Numbered from the stretch's first letter, positions 33,105 through 42,168 are shown. The stretch: DNA of 50,509 bases from JACCQS01 sp050999295 (GCA_050999295.1 JBPCPI010000170.1:1-50509), one strand, 5' to 3'. Notes: generated by a model from the sequence alone, not told the origin. Translations and numbers: made by a program.

Positions 33105-34084
33105 CGACGCCTCGCCGCCGCGGTCATGACAGCGAGGTCGACAACGAAGCCCACGGCTACGACCGCCCGGCTGACGGCGCGGGACAAGATGACCGCGCGC
33201 CGGAGATCAGCCGGTGCAGGGGCAGGCCCGTCGCCGAGGTGCGGCCGGTGCTCGACATGACTGGGGTAGCGGTTCGTTCCGCCGAGGGTCACATCCAAGG
33301 CGCCGGCGAACGCCGCCTCCATCCGTCCGGCGTTGGGGCTCGGATGGGCGCCGCCGTCGCGCCGCAGCACCCGCCAAGTCGTGCCCCGCCGGCCTCCTAC
33401 GACGGGTGCAAGCGTGACGGCAAGTAGGGCACTGAGGCGGGCCGCCGGCCAGGTGAGGACATCGTCGAGTCGCGCCGAGGCCCAGCCGAAACGCTCGTAC
33501 CGCGGGCTGCGGTGCCCGACCAGGGCGTCCAGAGTGTTGACCGCGCGGTAGGCGACCACGCCGGCGGGGCCGGTGATGGCTCCCCACAGCAATGCCCCGA
33601 CAACGGCGTCGGGGGTGTTCTCGGCGACCGACTCGATAACGGCGCGGCACACCTCGGCCTCGCTGAGCCCCGTGGGGTCCCGGCCCACGAGGGTGGGCAG
33701 ACGTTCGCGGGCAGTGCCGAGATCACCGACCAAGAGGAGCTGGCCGATGGCCTCGCCCTCACGTTCCAAAGAGCGGCCGCCCAGGGCGACCCAGGTCAGG
33801 CCCGCCATCAACGCGGTCCGCCCGGCCTGTGTGTGGCGCAGCATCCTGTCTAGAAAGGTCACGGCGGTGCACGGCATAGCCACGGCGAGTGCGGTGTAGA
33901 CCGTCCCGGTCCGACGGCTCGGGGCCCACATCGCCCGCTCCATGGCCGTGGCAAGGGCCCCGAAGCCGGCGACGGGATGGCCACGGGTGGGGTCACCCCA
34001 CCAGCGGTCGAGGAGGAACCCCAGCGCGAGGCCGAGCATCTTCGGCGACGGGGAGGGCAGATCTGCCAAGACCACAGCGCTCAC
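33101..34084 (-). CDS. cobD: Adenosylcobinamide-phosphate synthase (CbiB/CobD)
   Basis: Membrane enzyme that attaches aminopropanol (phosphate) to adenosylcobyric acid. The 327-residue protein has the family motifs LLDRWWGDPTRGHPV, ESVAENTPDAVVGALLWGAITGP, YRAVNTLDALVGHR and RDGGAHPSPNAGRMEAAFAGAL, with several hydrophobic helices. GTG 34084 is chosen because GTGA couples it to the cobS stop. It overlaps the next gene as ATGA. Confidence 0.92.
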   Translation of the reverse strand: MSAVVLADLPSPSPKMLGLALGFLLDRWWGDPTRGHPVAGFGALATAMERAMWAPSRRTGTVYTALAVAMPCTAVTFLDRMLRHTQAGRTALMAGLTWVALGGRSLEREGEAIGQLLLVGDLGTARERLPTLVGRDPTGLSEAEVCRAVIESVAENTPDAVVGALLWGAITGPAGVVAYRAVNTLDALVGHRSPRYERFGWASARLDDVLTWPAARLSALLAVTLAPVVGGRRGTTWRVLRRDGGAHPSPNAGRMEAAFAGALDVTLGGTNRYPSHVEHRPHLGDGPAPAPADLRRAVILSRAVSRAVVAVGFVVDLAVMTAAARRR

Positions 34085-34911
34085 GAGATGCCTCCCGCGG
34101 CGACGACCAGACCGCCGAGCAGGCTCAGCTCGACCGCGGCGCCGAGTACGTCCCCGGTGACGCCGCCGATCCGGCGTCGTGCGGCCAGACCGACAGCGAG
34201 GGTGAGAAGCAAGCCGGTCACCAGCATTGCAGCCACCGTCCAGCCAGCCGAGCCGACCCAGCCACCTGTCGCGGCCGCCAGAACGATGGCCACCCCGACG
34301 CCGACGGCGGCGCGCCGGTTCGTGAGCCCGTTCACGAGCGCATGTCCGGTGCCTGCAGTCCGGGCGTAACCGAGAAGACAGGCAAGCGGAAGCGGTGCGG
34401 CGCGCGACAGCGTGTACGCGGCCACGACCAGCACCGCGCCGGCACCGAACCCGGGACCGACGAGCGCGGCCAGGGTGGCCGTCTTGAGCAAGAGGTCGAT
34501 ACTGATCGCGGCGACGCCGTAGACGCCGACGTTGTGGTCGCGCATGATCGCCAGACTGTGGTCGCGGTCCCGGCCGGCGAGGCCATCGGCGCTGTCGGCG
34601 AGTCCGTCCAAATGCAGGGCGCCAGTCAACGCGATGTCGACGGACACCGCCAATACCGCAGCCACCAGCGTGGGCAGCCATAGCGCACTCGCGGCGGCCG
34701 TCCCAGCCACGGCGAGCCCGACGCCACCGCCGACCAGGGGGAAGTACACCGCGCCACGCACGACATAGGTTCCGCCCGCGTCCCCGCCCAACCACCGGCC
34801 GGGCACCGGGACCCGGGTCAGCAGAGCGACGGCCGCCCCGAGAGCGCGCAGCTCGGCCGCGGGCGTCTGCACCAACGGCGATGCCCGCCAACTGTTTGCG
34901 GTCCTACTCAC
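34081..34911 (-). CDS. cobS: Adenosylcobinamide-GDP ribazoletransferase (cobalamin synthase)
   Basis: Integral membrane enzyme that joins adenosylcobinamide-GDP and alpha-ribazole (phosphate) to make adenosylcobalamin. It has 276 residues with six or seven hydrophobic segments. The metal-binding motif HLDGLADSADGLAG and the following MRDHNVGVYGV are present, as is the N-terminal LLTRVPVPG. ATG overlaps the cobT stop (34908-34911), and its own stop overlaps cobD as GTGA. Confidence 0.93.
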   Translation of the reverse strand: MSRTANSWRASPLVQTPAAELRALGAAVALLTRVPVPGRWLGGDAGGTYVVRGAVYFPLVGGGVGLAVAGTAAASALWLPTLVAAVLAVSVDIALTGALHLDGLADSADGLAGRDRDHSLAIMRDHNVGVYGVAAISIDLLLKTATLAALVGPGFGAGAVLVVAAYTLSRAAPLPLACLLGYARTAGTGHALVNGLTNRRAAVGVGVAIVLAAATGGWVGSAGWTVAAMLVTGLLLTLAVGLAARRRIGGVTGDVLGAAVELSLLGGLVVAAGGIS

Positions 34912-36041
34912 CGCGCTGCTTCTCGGTCGGACAGGCCCGCGCTTTCGAAGGTGGCCATGTCGGACAGCACCGCGATCGCGGCCCTGATCAGCGGGATCGC
35001 CAGGGCGGCGCCGCTGCCCTCACCGAGCCGCAGTTGCAGGTCGAGCAGTGGGTCGAGTCCGAGGTCAGCGAGTTGCAGCGCATGGCCGGGTTCGGTGGAT
35101 CGGTGGCCGGCGATCATGGCGTCCACGCTGTGCGGTGCCAGCCGCGCGGCGACCAGCGCGGCCGCGCCGGTGATGAACCCGTCGAGCACGACCGGGATCC
35201 GGCGGGCTGCGCAGCCGAGCATGACACCAGCCAGGGCGGCTATCTCGAGCCCGCCGAGTCGGGCGAGGACATCCATCGGTGTCCGCCCATGGTTCGAGTG
35301 TCGGGCCAAGATCCGCCCGACGGTGGCGATCTTGTGGGCGAGCTGGTCATCATCGAGTCCCGTGCCGCGCCCACAGACCCGCTCTGGTGCGACATTCAGG
35401 AGCGCCGCGGTGACCGCGCTGGCGGTCGTGGAGTTGGCAATGCCCATCTCCCCGACCGCCACCAGGTCCACGCCGTCGGCGGCCAGGTCGCCGGCGAGGT
35501 CGACGCCGATCCGCACCGCCTGCTGCGCCTGCGCGGTGGTCATCGCCGGGCCGTGGCTGGTGTCGGCGGTGCCGGCCCGTACCCGACGATCCAGCACCCC
35601 GGCCTTCGGGCCGGTTTCGCCCGGCGGCTGCAGCACGCCGATGTCAGCGACGAGCAGCCGCGCGCCGGCCTGCCGGGCGAGGACGCAGACCGCTGCGCCG
35701 CCGTCGGCGAAGGTTCGCAGCATCTGGGCGGTCACAGCCTGCGGGTACGCGCTGACGCCTTCGGCGGCGATGCCGTGATCGGCGGCGCAGACGACCACAG
35801 CAGGGGTCGGTGGGGGGAGGACAGCCGTGCCGCGGATGCCGGCGACGCGTACCGCGATGTCTTCGAGGCGCCCGAGGCTGGCCACCGGCTTCACCTTGCG
35901 GTCCAACTCGGCCGTCGCGGACACCCGGGCTTCGGCGTCGGCCGGCTCGATGGCGGCGATGGCAGTGGCCACGACGTGCTGGTCGGTCGCCGGGCCTAGC
36001 GGTTCGGAAGCCATCTGCTTGGGCGGCGACGGGTCAGCCAT
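34908..36041 (-). CDS. cobT: Nicotinate-nucleotide--dimethylbenzimidazole phosphoribosyltransferase
   Basis: Activates the lower ligand base to alpha-ribazole phosphate using nicotinate mononucleotide. The 377-residue protein has VVCAADHGIAAEGVSAYPQ, the central GEMGIANSTTASAVTAAL and FITGAAALVAARLAP, then HRSTEPGHALQLADLGLDPLL with the catalytic Glu region near the C terminus. ATG 36041 overlaps the end of cobU by 8 bp; ATG 36014 is an alternative. It ends in an ATGA overlap with cobS. Confidence 0.93.
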   Translation of the reverse strand: MADPSPPKQMASEPLGPATDQHVVATAIAAIEPADAEARVSATAELDRKVKPVASLGRLEDIAVRVAGIRGTAVLPPPTPAVVVCAADHGIAAEGVSAYPQAVTAQMLRTFADGGAAVCVLARQAGARLLVADIGVLQPPGETGPKAGVLDRRVRAGTADTSHGPAMTTAQAQQAVRIGVDLAGDLAADGVDLVAVGEMGIANSTTASAVTAALLNVAPERVCGRGTGLDDDQLAHKIATVGRILARHSNHGRTPMDVLARLGGLEIAALAGVMLGCAARRIPVVLDGFITGAAALVAARLAPHSVDAMIAGHRSTEPGHALQLADLGLDPLLDLQLRLGEGSGAALAIPLIRAAIAVLSDMATFESAGLSDREAAR

Positions 36042-36561
36042 CGAAGGATCTCGTCGGTTGCAGGTCCAGGGTTCGGCCGGCGACCACGAGCAGGGCCTCC
36101 TGGGCATGGCTGGCCCAGATCGCATTCACCCGGCCGAGCCGGTCTCGGTAGGCCCGGCCCAGCGGGTGGTCTGGCACGATGCCCATGCCCACCTCGTTGC
36201 TCACGGCGATGACTGGGGCGTTTCGCTGCGCGGCGCGACGCGCAGCCGAGTCGGCCGCGGCCTCGATGTCGTCGTCGCCGCGTTCCATCAGGTTGGCCAC
36301 CCACAAGGTGAGGCAGTCCACGATCACGGCTGCCTCGGCGGGCAGCTGCTCGATCGCATCGCCCAGGTCGCAGGGCACCCCCAGGGTCGACCAGGTCTCC
36401 GGTCGCTCCGCTTGGTGGCGGGCGATGCGATCAGCCATTTCGGAATCTCGGGCCTCGGCGGTGGCCACGAACACGACCGGCAGGCCGAGCGCTTCGGCGC
36501 GGCGCAGCGCGAGGGTGGACTTGCCGCTGCGGGCACCGCCGACCAGCAGGGTCAGGGTCAT
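36034..36561 (-). CDS. cobU: Adenosylcobinamide kinase / guanylyltransferase
   Basis: Bifunctional enzyme that phosphorylates adenosylcobinamide and then transfers GMP to it. The 175-residue protein has the P-loop LVGGARSGKST at the N terminus (residues 6-16), ATAEARDSEMADRIARHQAERP with the guanylylation-site His region, then VDCLTLWVANL and SNEVGMGIVPDHPLGRAYRD. All family motifs are present. It starts 8 bp after the cobO stop. Confidence 0.94.
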   Translation of the reverse strand: MTLTLLVGGARSGKSTLALRRAEALGLPVVFVATAEARDSEMADRIARHQAERPETWSTLGVPCDLGDAIEQLPAEAAVIVDCLTLWVANLMERGDDDIEAAADSAARRAAQRNAPVIAVSNEVGMGIVPDHPLGRAYRDRLGRVNAIWASHAQEALLVVAGRTLDLQPTRSFDG

Positions 36562-36569
36562 CGGGATCC

Positions 36570-37193
36570 TCAGAAGTCGATGCCGCGCTTGGCGCGTACG
36601 CCGGTGTCGAAGGCGTGTTTGACCTTGCGCATCTCGGTGACGGTGTCAGCCACTGCTACCAGCGATTCGGGCGCGTCGCGGCCGGTGGCGATGACGTTGA
36701 CGTGTTCGGGCCGGTCGCGGATCGCCGTGGCGACGTCGTCGGAGGGGATCCAGCCCCAGTTCATCGGGTAAGTGATCTCGTCCAGGACCACGAGCTGGTG
36801 CTCCCCCGCAGTGATGGTCTCGGCAGCTAGGAGCCAGGCGGCCTCGGCGAGGGCGCGGCTGCGTTCGAGGTCGTCGCTGAGCCAGCTGAACCCGTCACCG
36901 GTGGCCGCCCAGTCGACGCCCAGCTGACGGGCGACGGCTTCCTCACCGACCTGCCATTTGCCCGACTTCATGAACTGGATGACCGACACCTGCCAGCCGC
37001 GGGCCACGCCTCGCATGACCACGCCGAAGGCCGCGGTGGACTTTCCCTTCCCGTGGCCGGTGTTCACCATGACCAGCGAGGCCTGCCGCCGAAGGGGTGG
37101 TTTCGGCGGGGTCTCACGCCGAGGCTGGGCCTTCGGGTCTGCGTCCGGTTCCCCGTTCGGGCGGTGATCGTTGTTGTCGGGGATGTCGCTCAT
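36570..37193 (-). CDS. cobO: Corrinoid adenosyltransferase (CobO/BtuR type)
   Basis: Adds the 5'-deoxyadenosyl group to cob(I)yrinic acid diamide or salvaged corrinoids. In the 207-residue protein a disordered, charged N terminus (about 1-36) precedes the P-loop VNTGHGKGKSTAAFG (about 43-57). VIQFMKSGKW, LVVLDEITYPMNWGW and VIATGRDAPESL follow, as in BtuR proteins. Coupled to cobQ by an ATGA overlap (37190-37193). Confidence 0.93.
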   Translation of the reverse strand: MSDIPDNNDHRPNGEPDADPKAQPRRETPPKPPLRRQASLVMVNTGHGKGKSTAAFGVVMRGVARGWQVSVIQFMKSGKWQVGEEAVARQLGVDWAATGDGFSWLSDDLERSRALAEAAWLLAAETITAGEHQLVVLDEITYPMNWGWIPSDDVATAIRDRPEHVNVIATGRDAPESLVAVADTVTEMRKVKHAFDTGVRAKRGIDF

Positions 37194-38662
37194 GTTCGGA
37201 TACCTGCCAGTTCCTCGATGTGGCTGATGTTCAGGTGGGCAACGACGGCGTCGGTGAGGTCGTCGATCACGTCATCCAAAGATCGGCCCGGTGCGCGTCC
37301 GAGGAGCGCCTGCACCAGGTGCGGGTTCTCCCAGAGGCCGTGCACTGTTAGGCCCAGCACAGAGCCGGCCTGCCAGCCTCGGTGCTCGGGGAGGACCACA
37401 GCGAGCTCATCGGTCAGCCTCGCGGCGGGCTGGGCCGGGATGCTCCGGGCGATGGGTTCGGTGCGGCCGTGGCGGATCTCGTAACCCTGCACCGGCTGCC
37501 CTGACAGCGCCCCCCACGGCCCATCCAGGTCGGCCGGAAACTGGGTGGACACCTCGGCGATGACCTTGTCGGCGCGGTAGGAGGTCTGCAGTGGAAGCAA
37601 CCCGAGCCCGGTGGTGCCGCCGTCGCCGCCACCGTCATCACGCAGTTCCTGCCCGAGCATCTGCAGCCCGCCGCAGATCCCCAGCACCCGCCGCCCGGCC
37701 CGGGCCTGCCGGATGACTTCATCGCCCACACCGTTGGAACGCAGCCACTGCAGGTCGGCGGCCACGTGCTTGGACCCGGGCAGAACGACGAGATCGGCAT
37801 CAGCGAGGGCCCCGACAGATTGAGCCCACCGCAATTGACAGACCTGTTCCAGCGGTTTGAATTCGTCCAGGTTCGAGGCGTAGGGGTAGCGCACCACGGG
37901 CACCACCGGCCTGTCCTGCCCGGGGTGTCTCACCGGTGCCGCAGCGCCGTCCTCGTCGGGCAGGTCGTGACTCAGCATCGGCACTACGCCTAGGAACGGG
38001 ACCCCGGTCAGTTCGGTGAGCCGCTGCGGAGCGGGTGCCAGCAGCGAGGCATCCCCGCGAAATTGGTTCAGGATGAAACCCGCGATCTGTTCCCGGGCCG
38101 GCGGTTCCAGCAGTGCCCACGTGCCGTACAGGTGCGCGAAGGCACCGCCGCGATCGATGTCGGCGACCAGCAGCACCGGCGCATCGGCGATCTGCGCCGC
38201 GGCGGTGTTGGCTAGATCGATATCGGCCAGATTGATCTCGGCAGGACTACCCGCCCCCTCGATCACGACCAGGTCGGTGTCGGCCAGCAACCCGGTCAGA
38301 GCTCGTTCGACCACCGGCCGCAACCGTGGGCCGCGGCGACGCCACGGCAGCACGCTGAGTTCGGCATCGGCGACACCGTCCACGATCACCTGGCTGCGGG
38401 TGTCGCCCTCCGGTTTCACCAGAACGGGATTCATCGCAACGTTCGGAGTTGCCCTGGCCGCGCGGGCCTGCAACCACTGAGCCGTACCGATCTCCCCCCA
38501 CTGACCGTCGCAACGGGCCGCGACGCGAGCGTTGTTGGACATGTTCTGCGCCTTGAACGGCGCCACCCTCAGTCCCTGACGAGCGAAGTGGCGGCACAAC
38601 ACCGTGACCAGCAAGCTCTTGCCCGCCCAGCTCGAGGTGCCCTGCACCATGATTGCGTTCAT
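37190..38662 (-). CDS. cobQ: Cobyric acid synthase
   Basis: Glutamine-dependent enzyme that amidates four side chains of adenosylcobyrinic acid a,c-diamide. The 490-residue protein has an N-terminal dethiobiotin-synthetase-like ATPase domain (VQGTSSWAGKSLLVTVLCR, KAQNMSNNARV, DTRSQVIVDG, DIDRGGAFAHLYGTW). The C-terminal class I glutaminase domain has the nucleophile Cys in VLGICGGLQMLG and the late His in GLTVHGLWENP. ATG 38662 overlaps the btuD stop as ATGA. Confidence 0.95.
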   Translation of the reverse strand: MNAIMVQGTSSWAGKSLLVTVLCRHFARQGLRVAPFKAQNMSNNARVAARCDGQWGEIGTAQWLQARAARATPNVAMNPVLVKPEGDTRSQVIVDGVADAELSVLPWRRRGPRLRPVVERALTGLLADTDLVVIEGAGSPAEINLADIDLANTAAAQIADAPVLLVADIDRGGAFAHLYGTWALLEPPAREQIAGFILNQFRGDASLLAPAPQRLTELTGVPFLGVVPMLSHDLPDEDGAAAPVRHPGQDRPVVPVVRYPYASNLDEFKPLEQVCQLRWAQSVGALADADLVVLPGSKHVAADLQWLRSNGVGDEVIRQARAGRRVLGICGGLQMLGQELRDDGGGDGGTTGLGLLPLQTSYRADKVIAEVSTQFPADLDGPWGALSGQPVQGYEIRHGRTEPIARSIPAQPAARLTDELAVVLPEHRGWQAGSVLGLTVHGLWENPHLVQALLGRAPGRSLDDVIDDLTDAVVAHLNISHIEELAGIRT

Positions 38663-39447
38663 CGAGGCGACGCAGCCCGCGCCGGTAGGACGACCGGTGC
38701 CCCGTCGACGTTTTCCACCCGCACGCGGGCGCGGTAGTGGTGGGCGATGAGCGGCTCGAGCAGCACCTGGTCGGGGCGGCCGTGGGCGATCACCCGACCG
38801 CCGTCGATGAGCGCCAGCCGATCCGCGTACTGCCCGGCCAGTGTGAGGTCGTGCATCGCACCCAGCACGGTCAGGCCGCGTTCGGTCTGCAGGGTCGCAA
38901 CGAGATCGAGCACATCCTGCTGCCGGCCGACATCCAACGACGTGGTCGGCTCGTCCAACAACAGCACCGGGGCCTGCTGGGCCAGCGCCCGCGCCAGCAC
39001 CGCACGCTGGCGTTCGCCGCCGCTCATCGAGCCCAGCGCCCGGTCGGCCAACCCGAGCAATCCCAGCCGTGCCAACGCCTCCCGCACCACCTCGGCGTCC
39101 CGGGCGCCCGTCCGCCCGAGGAATCCCAGGTGCGCTGTCCGCCCCAGAAGCGTGTACTCACTGACCGTCATCTCCGGCGGCAACAAGGGGTCCTGCGGCA
39201 CCAGTGCTAGCAGCCGGGCCCGTGCACGGGCGCCGAGAGTGGCCAGATCGACGCCGTCGACGCGGACGGTGCCGGCGTGGTCGACGAGGCCAGCGACCGC
39301 CCGCAGCAGCGTCGTCTTCCCAGCCCCGTTAGGGCCGATCAGCATGGTCCACGTGCCGACCGGAACGTGCAGGTCGACGTCGTCAACGACGCGGACACCG
39401 CCCAGGTCAACCGCGGCGGCCGCGATGTCGATCATGCAACTGGTCAC
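38659..39447 (-). CDS. btuD: Corrinoid ABC transporter ATPase
   Basis: 262-residue ABC ATPase powering corrinoid uptake with BtuC and BtuF. Walker A is GPNGAGKTT, the Q-loop is VPQDPLLPPE, the signature is SGGERQR, and Walker B is LLLDEPTTSLD with a following switch His (GAMHDLT). GTG 39447 was chosen because it gives a GTGA overlap with the btuC stop, like the neighbouring junctions; ATG 39435 is the alternative. Location under the cobalamin riboswitch supports B12 rather than iron-siderophore uptake. Confidence 0.9.
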   Translation of the reverse strand: MTSCMIDIAAAAVDLGGVRVVDDVDLHVPVGTWTMLIGPNGAGKTTLLRAVAGLVDHAGTVRVDGVDLATLGARARARLLALVPQDPLLPPEMTVSEYTLLGRTAHLGFLGRTGARDAEVVREALARLGLLGLADRALGSMSGGERQRAVLARALAQQAPVLLLDEPTTSLDVGRQQDVLDLVATLQTERGLTVLGAMHDLTLAGQYADRLALIDGGRVIAHGRPDQVLLEPLIAHHYRARVRVENVDGAPVVLPARAASPR

Positions 39448-40553
39448 GTGTCGCCCCCGCGGACACGACGCAGGACGACCGCGAGAAATGGCGCCCCCAC
39501 GCAGGCGGTCACCACCCCGATCGGCAACTCCGCCGGAGACAGCACAGTACGGGCCAGTACATCGGCCAGGCACAGGAAACTCGCCCCGAACAGCATCGAC
39601 AGCGGCAGCACCAGCCGGTAGTTCGCCCCGGCCATCAGGCGCACCACATGCGGGATCACGACCCCGACGAAACCGATCAGCCCGCTGACCGACACCGCGG
39701 CAGCAGTACCCAGCGTGGCCACGGCAACAACGATCAGCCTGACCCGGGTGACACTCACGCCGAGGCTGGTGGCTTCGTCGTCCCCGACCCGCAGCACGTC
39801 GAGCACCTTGCGGTGGGCCAGGAGCACGATCAGGCTCCCGATCACGTACGGGGCGATCAGGGTGACGTCGGACCAGCCCGACGTCGAGAGCCGGCCCAAC
39901 AGCCAGGCATAGACCGGGCGCACGCTCTCGGAGTTCTGCTGCAGCACGAAAGTCTGGACCGCACTCAGAAAGGCCGCCACCGCCACCCCGGCCAGGATCA
40001 GGCTGGTGGTGTTCCGGCCTCCCGCGACGGACCGCCCCAGCGCGTAGGCCGCGATCACCGCGACCACCGCACCGCCGAAGGCTGCGATGGGCAGCCACTG
40101 CGTGCTTGCCCCGATGTAGGCGATCGCCGCCGTGGCGCCCAAGCCGGCACCGGCCGCCACCCCCAGCAGGTACGGGTCGGCCAGCGGGTTGCGGAACACC
40201 GCCTGATACGAGCCGCCCGCGACCGCGAGGATCGCGCCCACCAACGCGCCCAGAGCCACCCGCGGCGCCCTCAGCTCCCACACCACCGTCGCATCCAGCT
40301 GCGACATCGACGTCCCGAGGCCCAGCCAGGGCAGCCGCCCCAGCAGGTCCGAGCCGATGGCGGCCGGCGAGATCCCGGCCGGCCCCAGGGCCAACCCCGC
40401 CAACACCGCGGCGATGAGCGCCGTGAACCCGGCCAGCATCCACCGCCACGGGACGCCCCTCGAGGCAACGGGCGCGCCCGAGTCCGGCTGGGTAGTCGGC
40501 GCTGCCGTCGCCTTGGGTGATGTCGCGTCGACACGGCTGGACGCGCCGTTCAC
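39444..40553 (-). CDS. btuC: Corrinoid ABC transporter permease (FecCD family)
   Basis: 369-residue FecCD/BtuC-type permease with about ten membrane helices. Recognisable segments are WELRAPRVALGALVGAILAVAGG, FRNPLADPYLLGVAAGAGLG and GLIGFVGVVIPHVVRLMAGANYR, which holds the loop contacting the ATPase. A polar Thr/Ala/Pro-rich N terminus of about 35 residues precedes the first helix. GTG 40553 overlaps the btuF stop as GTGA. Confidence 0.92.
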   Translation of the reverse strand: MNGASSRVDATSPKATAAPTTQPDSGAPVASRGVPWRWMLAGFTALIAAVLAGLALGPAGISPAAIGSDLLGRLPWLGLGTSMSQLDATVVWELRAPRVALGALVGAILAVAGGSYQAVFRNPLADPYLLGVAAGAGLGATAAIAYIGASTQWLPIAAFGGAVVAVIAAYALGRSVAGGRNTTSLILAGVAVAAFLSAVQTFVLQQNSESVRPVYAWLLGRLSTSGWSDVTLIAPYVIGSLIVLLAHRKVLDVLRVGDDEATSLGVSVTRVRLIVVAVATLGTAAAVSVSGLIGFVGVVIPHVVRLMAGANYRLVLPLSMLFGASFLCLADVLARTVLSPAELPIGVVTACVGAPFLAVVLRRVRGGDT

Positions 40554-41500
40554 GCGCTGGCGGTTCGGATCGCTTCCACCACAGCCTCCACGAACAACGG
40601 GATACGTGGCCCCCACCGGGAGGCGATGTCCTCGTCCACGACAACGACCGCGCCGCTGCGCACGGCCGAGATCACATCCCAGCCCGGGCGCGCCGCCGCG
40701 ACTTCCGGCGTGACCCCGCAGCACTCCCCGTCGGCGAGGATCACCAGATCCGGGTCGGCAGAGATCAGGTACTCCGCCGACAGCTGCGGGTACTCCGTCC
40801 CTGCCGCCTGCGCCGCTGCATCGGCAACATTCACCAAGCCGAGCTCCGCGTAGACCTGCCCGATGAACGTGTCCGAACTCGCCGTGAAAAGATCCGGCCC
40901 CAGCTCGTGGAACACGCTGAGCTCCGGCCCGTCCGGCACCGACGCCACCAGCTCCTCGATGTCGGCCCGCATCCCGTCAACGACGTCCTGCGCCTGCTCG
41001 ACGTGCCCGGTCGCAGCACCGATGTCCAGAATCTGGTCATAGGCCTCCTCGAAGGTCGCCGCAGACGGCTCCGCAAGGACCGGGACGCCGGCCGCTTCCA
41101 ATCCCTCACTCACATCGGTGGGGCTGTCATCGGAGACCACCACCAGATCCGGTCGAAAGCCGATGATCGCCTCAAGATTCGGCTGATACCCCGACAAGTC
41201 CGTCACCGGCGCCTGCTCCGGGTAATCAGACTGGTCATCGGCTGCCGCCACCTGGTCGCCCGCCCCGACCGCGAACAGCGACTCAGTCGCCGTCGGTGAC
41301 AACGACACGATCCGCACCGGCTCCGCGGGGATCGTCACCGTCCCATTGCCGGCCTCAACCTCGACCGGGAACTCCGTACCCGCGCCGGAGCCGCTTTCCG
41401 GCCGCTCAGCGCCCGAACTGGGATCGCTTCCACAACTCGACAGGGCCAGTACCGCGGACACGGCGAGCACCCCGGCTCGTAACCGATGTGTGCACAACAT
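40550..41500 (-). CDS. btuF: Corrinoid-binding lipoprotein of ABC transporter
   Basis: 316-residue periplasmic-binding-like lipoprotein. The start MLCTHRLRAGVLAVSAVLALSSC (in parts: signal AGVLAVSAVLA, lipobox LSSC) fixes ATG 41500. Next is a helical-backbone fold with RIVSLSPTATESLFAVG, IIGFRPDLVVVSDD and LISADPDLVILADG. The Shine-Dalgarno GGAGG lies six bases upstream inside a hairpin, below a cobalamin riboswitch, so translation should fall when B12 is plentiful. First gene of the ten-gene operon. Confidence 0.93.
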   Translation of the reverse strand: MLCTHRLRAGVLAVSAVLALSSCGSDPSSGAERPESGSGAGTEFPVEVEAGNGTVTIPAEPVRIVSLSPTATESLFAVGAGDQVAAADDQSDYPEQAPVTDLSGYQPNLEAIIGFRPDLVVVSDDSPTDVSEGLEAAGVPVLAEPSAATFEEAYDQILDIGAATGHVEQAQDVVDGMRADIEELVASVPDGPELSVFHELGPDLFTASSDTFIGQVYAELGLVNVADAAAQAAGTEYPQLSAEYLISADPDLVILADGECCGVTPEVAAARPGWDVISAVRSGAVVVVDEDIASRWGPRIPLFVEAVVEAIRTASA

Positions 41501-41504
41501 AAGA

Positions 41505-41530
41505 AACCTCCGCATGAAGCGGAGGAGGTT
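41505..41530 (-). promoter_or_regulatory. Hairpin hiding the btuF ribosome site
   Basis: Read on the minus strand, CCTCCGC (41525-41519), a five-base loop, then GCGGAGG (41513-41507) form a stem. The 3' strand contains the GGAGG Shine-Dalgarno of btuF. An alternative register AACCTCC/GGAGGTT lengthens it. It is the expected expression platform of the riboswitch just upstream, acting on translation rather than by a terminator. Confidence 0.75.
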
Positions 41531-41579
41531 AGCTCGGCGGACATGCCGCACGAACCACCCTTCCTCCGAGGGCAGATCC

Positions 41580-41705
41580 GTCGACACGGGATCAGGCGAC
41601 CTGGCTAACCCCTTGCGGGGCATCACAGTTGCGGGACAGCGCCGGAATCACACCGGACTTCGCTGGACACCATGTCAGCCGGAGACGAACTCCGGCTGCG
41701 GACCA
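41580..41705 (-). ncRNA. Cobalamin riboswitch
   Basis: Read on the minus strand, the conserved core is in order. GTCCGGTGTGATTCCGGC (41658-41641) is followed by the CCGCAACTGTGATG block (41634-41621). A GCCCCGCAAGGGGT hairpin comes next, then AGCCAGGTCGCCTG (41606-41593). These are the defining B12-box elements of the AdoCbl riboswitch class. The element lies about 80 bases upstream of btuF and controls the uptake and synthesis operon. The 5' limit is approximate. Confidence 0.9.
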
Positions 41706-41729
41706 CAATACGACACCGAACGCCTGCTG

Positions 41730-42168
41730 AGGCAAGCAGCGGGTCGGCGGCGCTGCGTTCGATTGCACTTCTTTCGACGCAGAACTCGTTACCCTCCGGA
41801 TCGTCGAGCACGGCCCAGCCGGTTTCATCGGGGTTTGCGCCGATCGTCGATCAGGCTCGCACCGAGTTCCAACAACCGACTGACTTCCTCGTCGCGGGTC
41901 CGGTCGGTCGGCCGCAGATCGAGATGGACCCGGTTCTTGACGGTCTTGTCGTCCGGCCGCGATGAAGAGCAGGTACGCGAGCGGACTGGCGGAGCCCGAC
42001 GAGGCTCGTTGGCTGGGGTAAGACAAGACCCGTCGGGTGAGACCAGCAGTGCCTCGGGATCATCGGGTGCGTTTTCCCTCGTCGGGATGTTCGGTCCAAC
42101 CGGTCAGTTCGGCCCAGAACATCGCACGGCGGTACGGGTCGGCGCAGTCGATGTTGATGTGTGAATGA
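41730..42168 (-). pseudogene. Decayed VOC/glyoxalase-family gene
   Basis: Reading on the minus strand in changing frames, pieces of one VOC protein appear in order: SHINIDCADPYRRAMFWAE, LTGWTEHPDE, DDPEALLVSPDG, SPLAYLLFIA, KNRVHLDLRPTDRTRDEE, LGASLIDDRRKP and TGWAVLDDPEGNEFCVERS. At least three frameshifts separate them and no intact start is present. The 3' end runs almost directly into the cobalamin riboswitch. Confidence 0.8.

Noticed and set aside
39448..40644. N-terminal extension of the BtuD frame
   Set aside because: It is read out of frame through btuC and is Arg/Gly-rich. BtuD homology begins just after GTG 39447.
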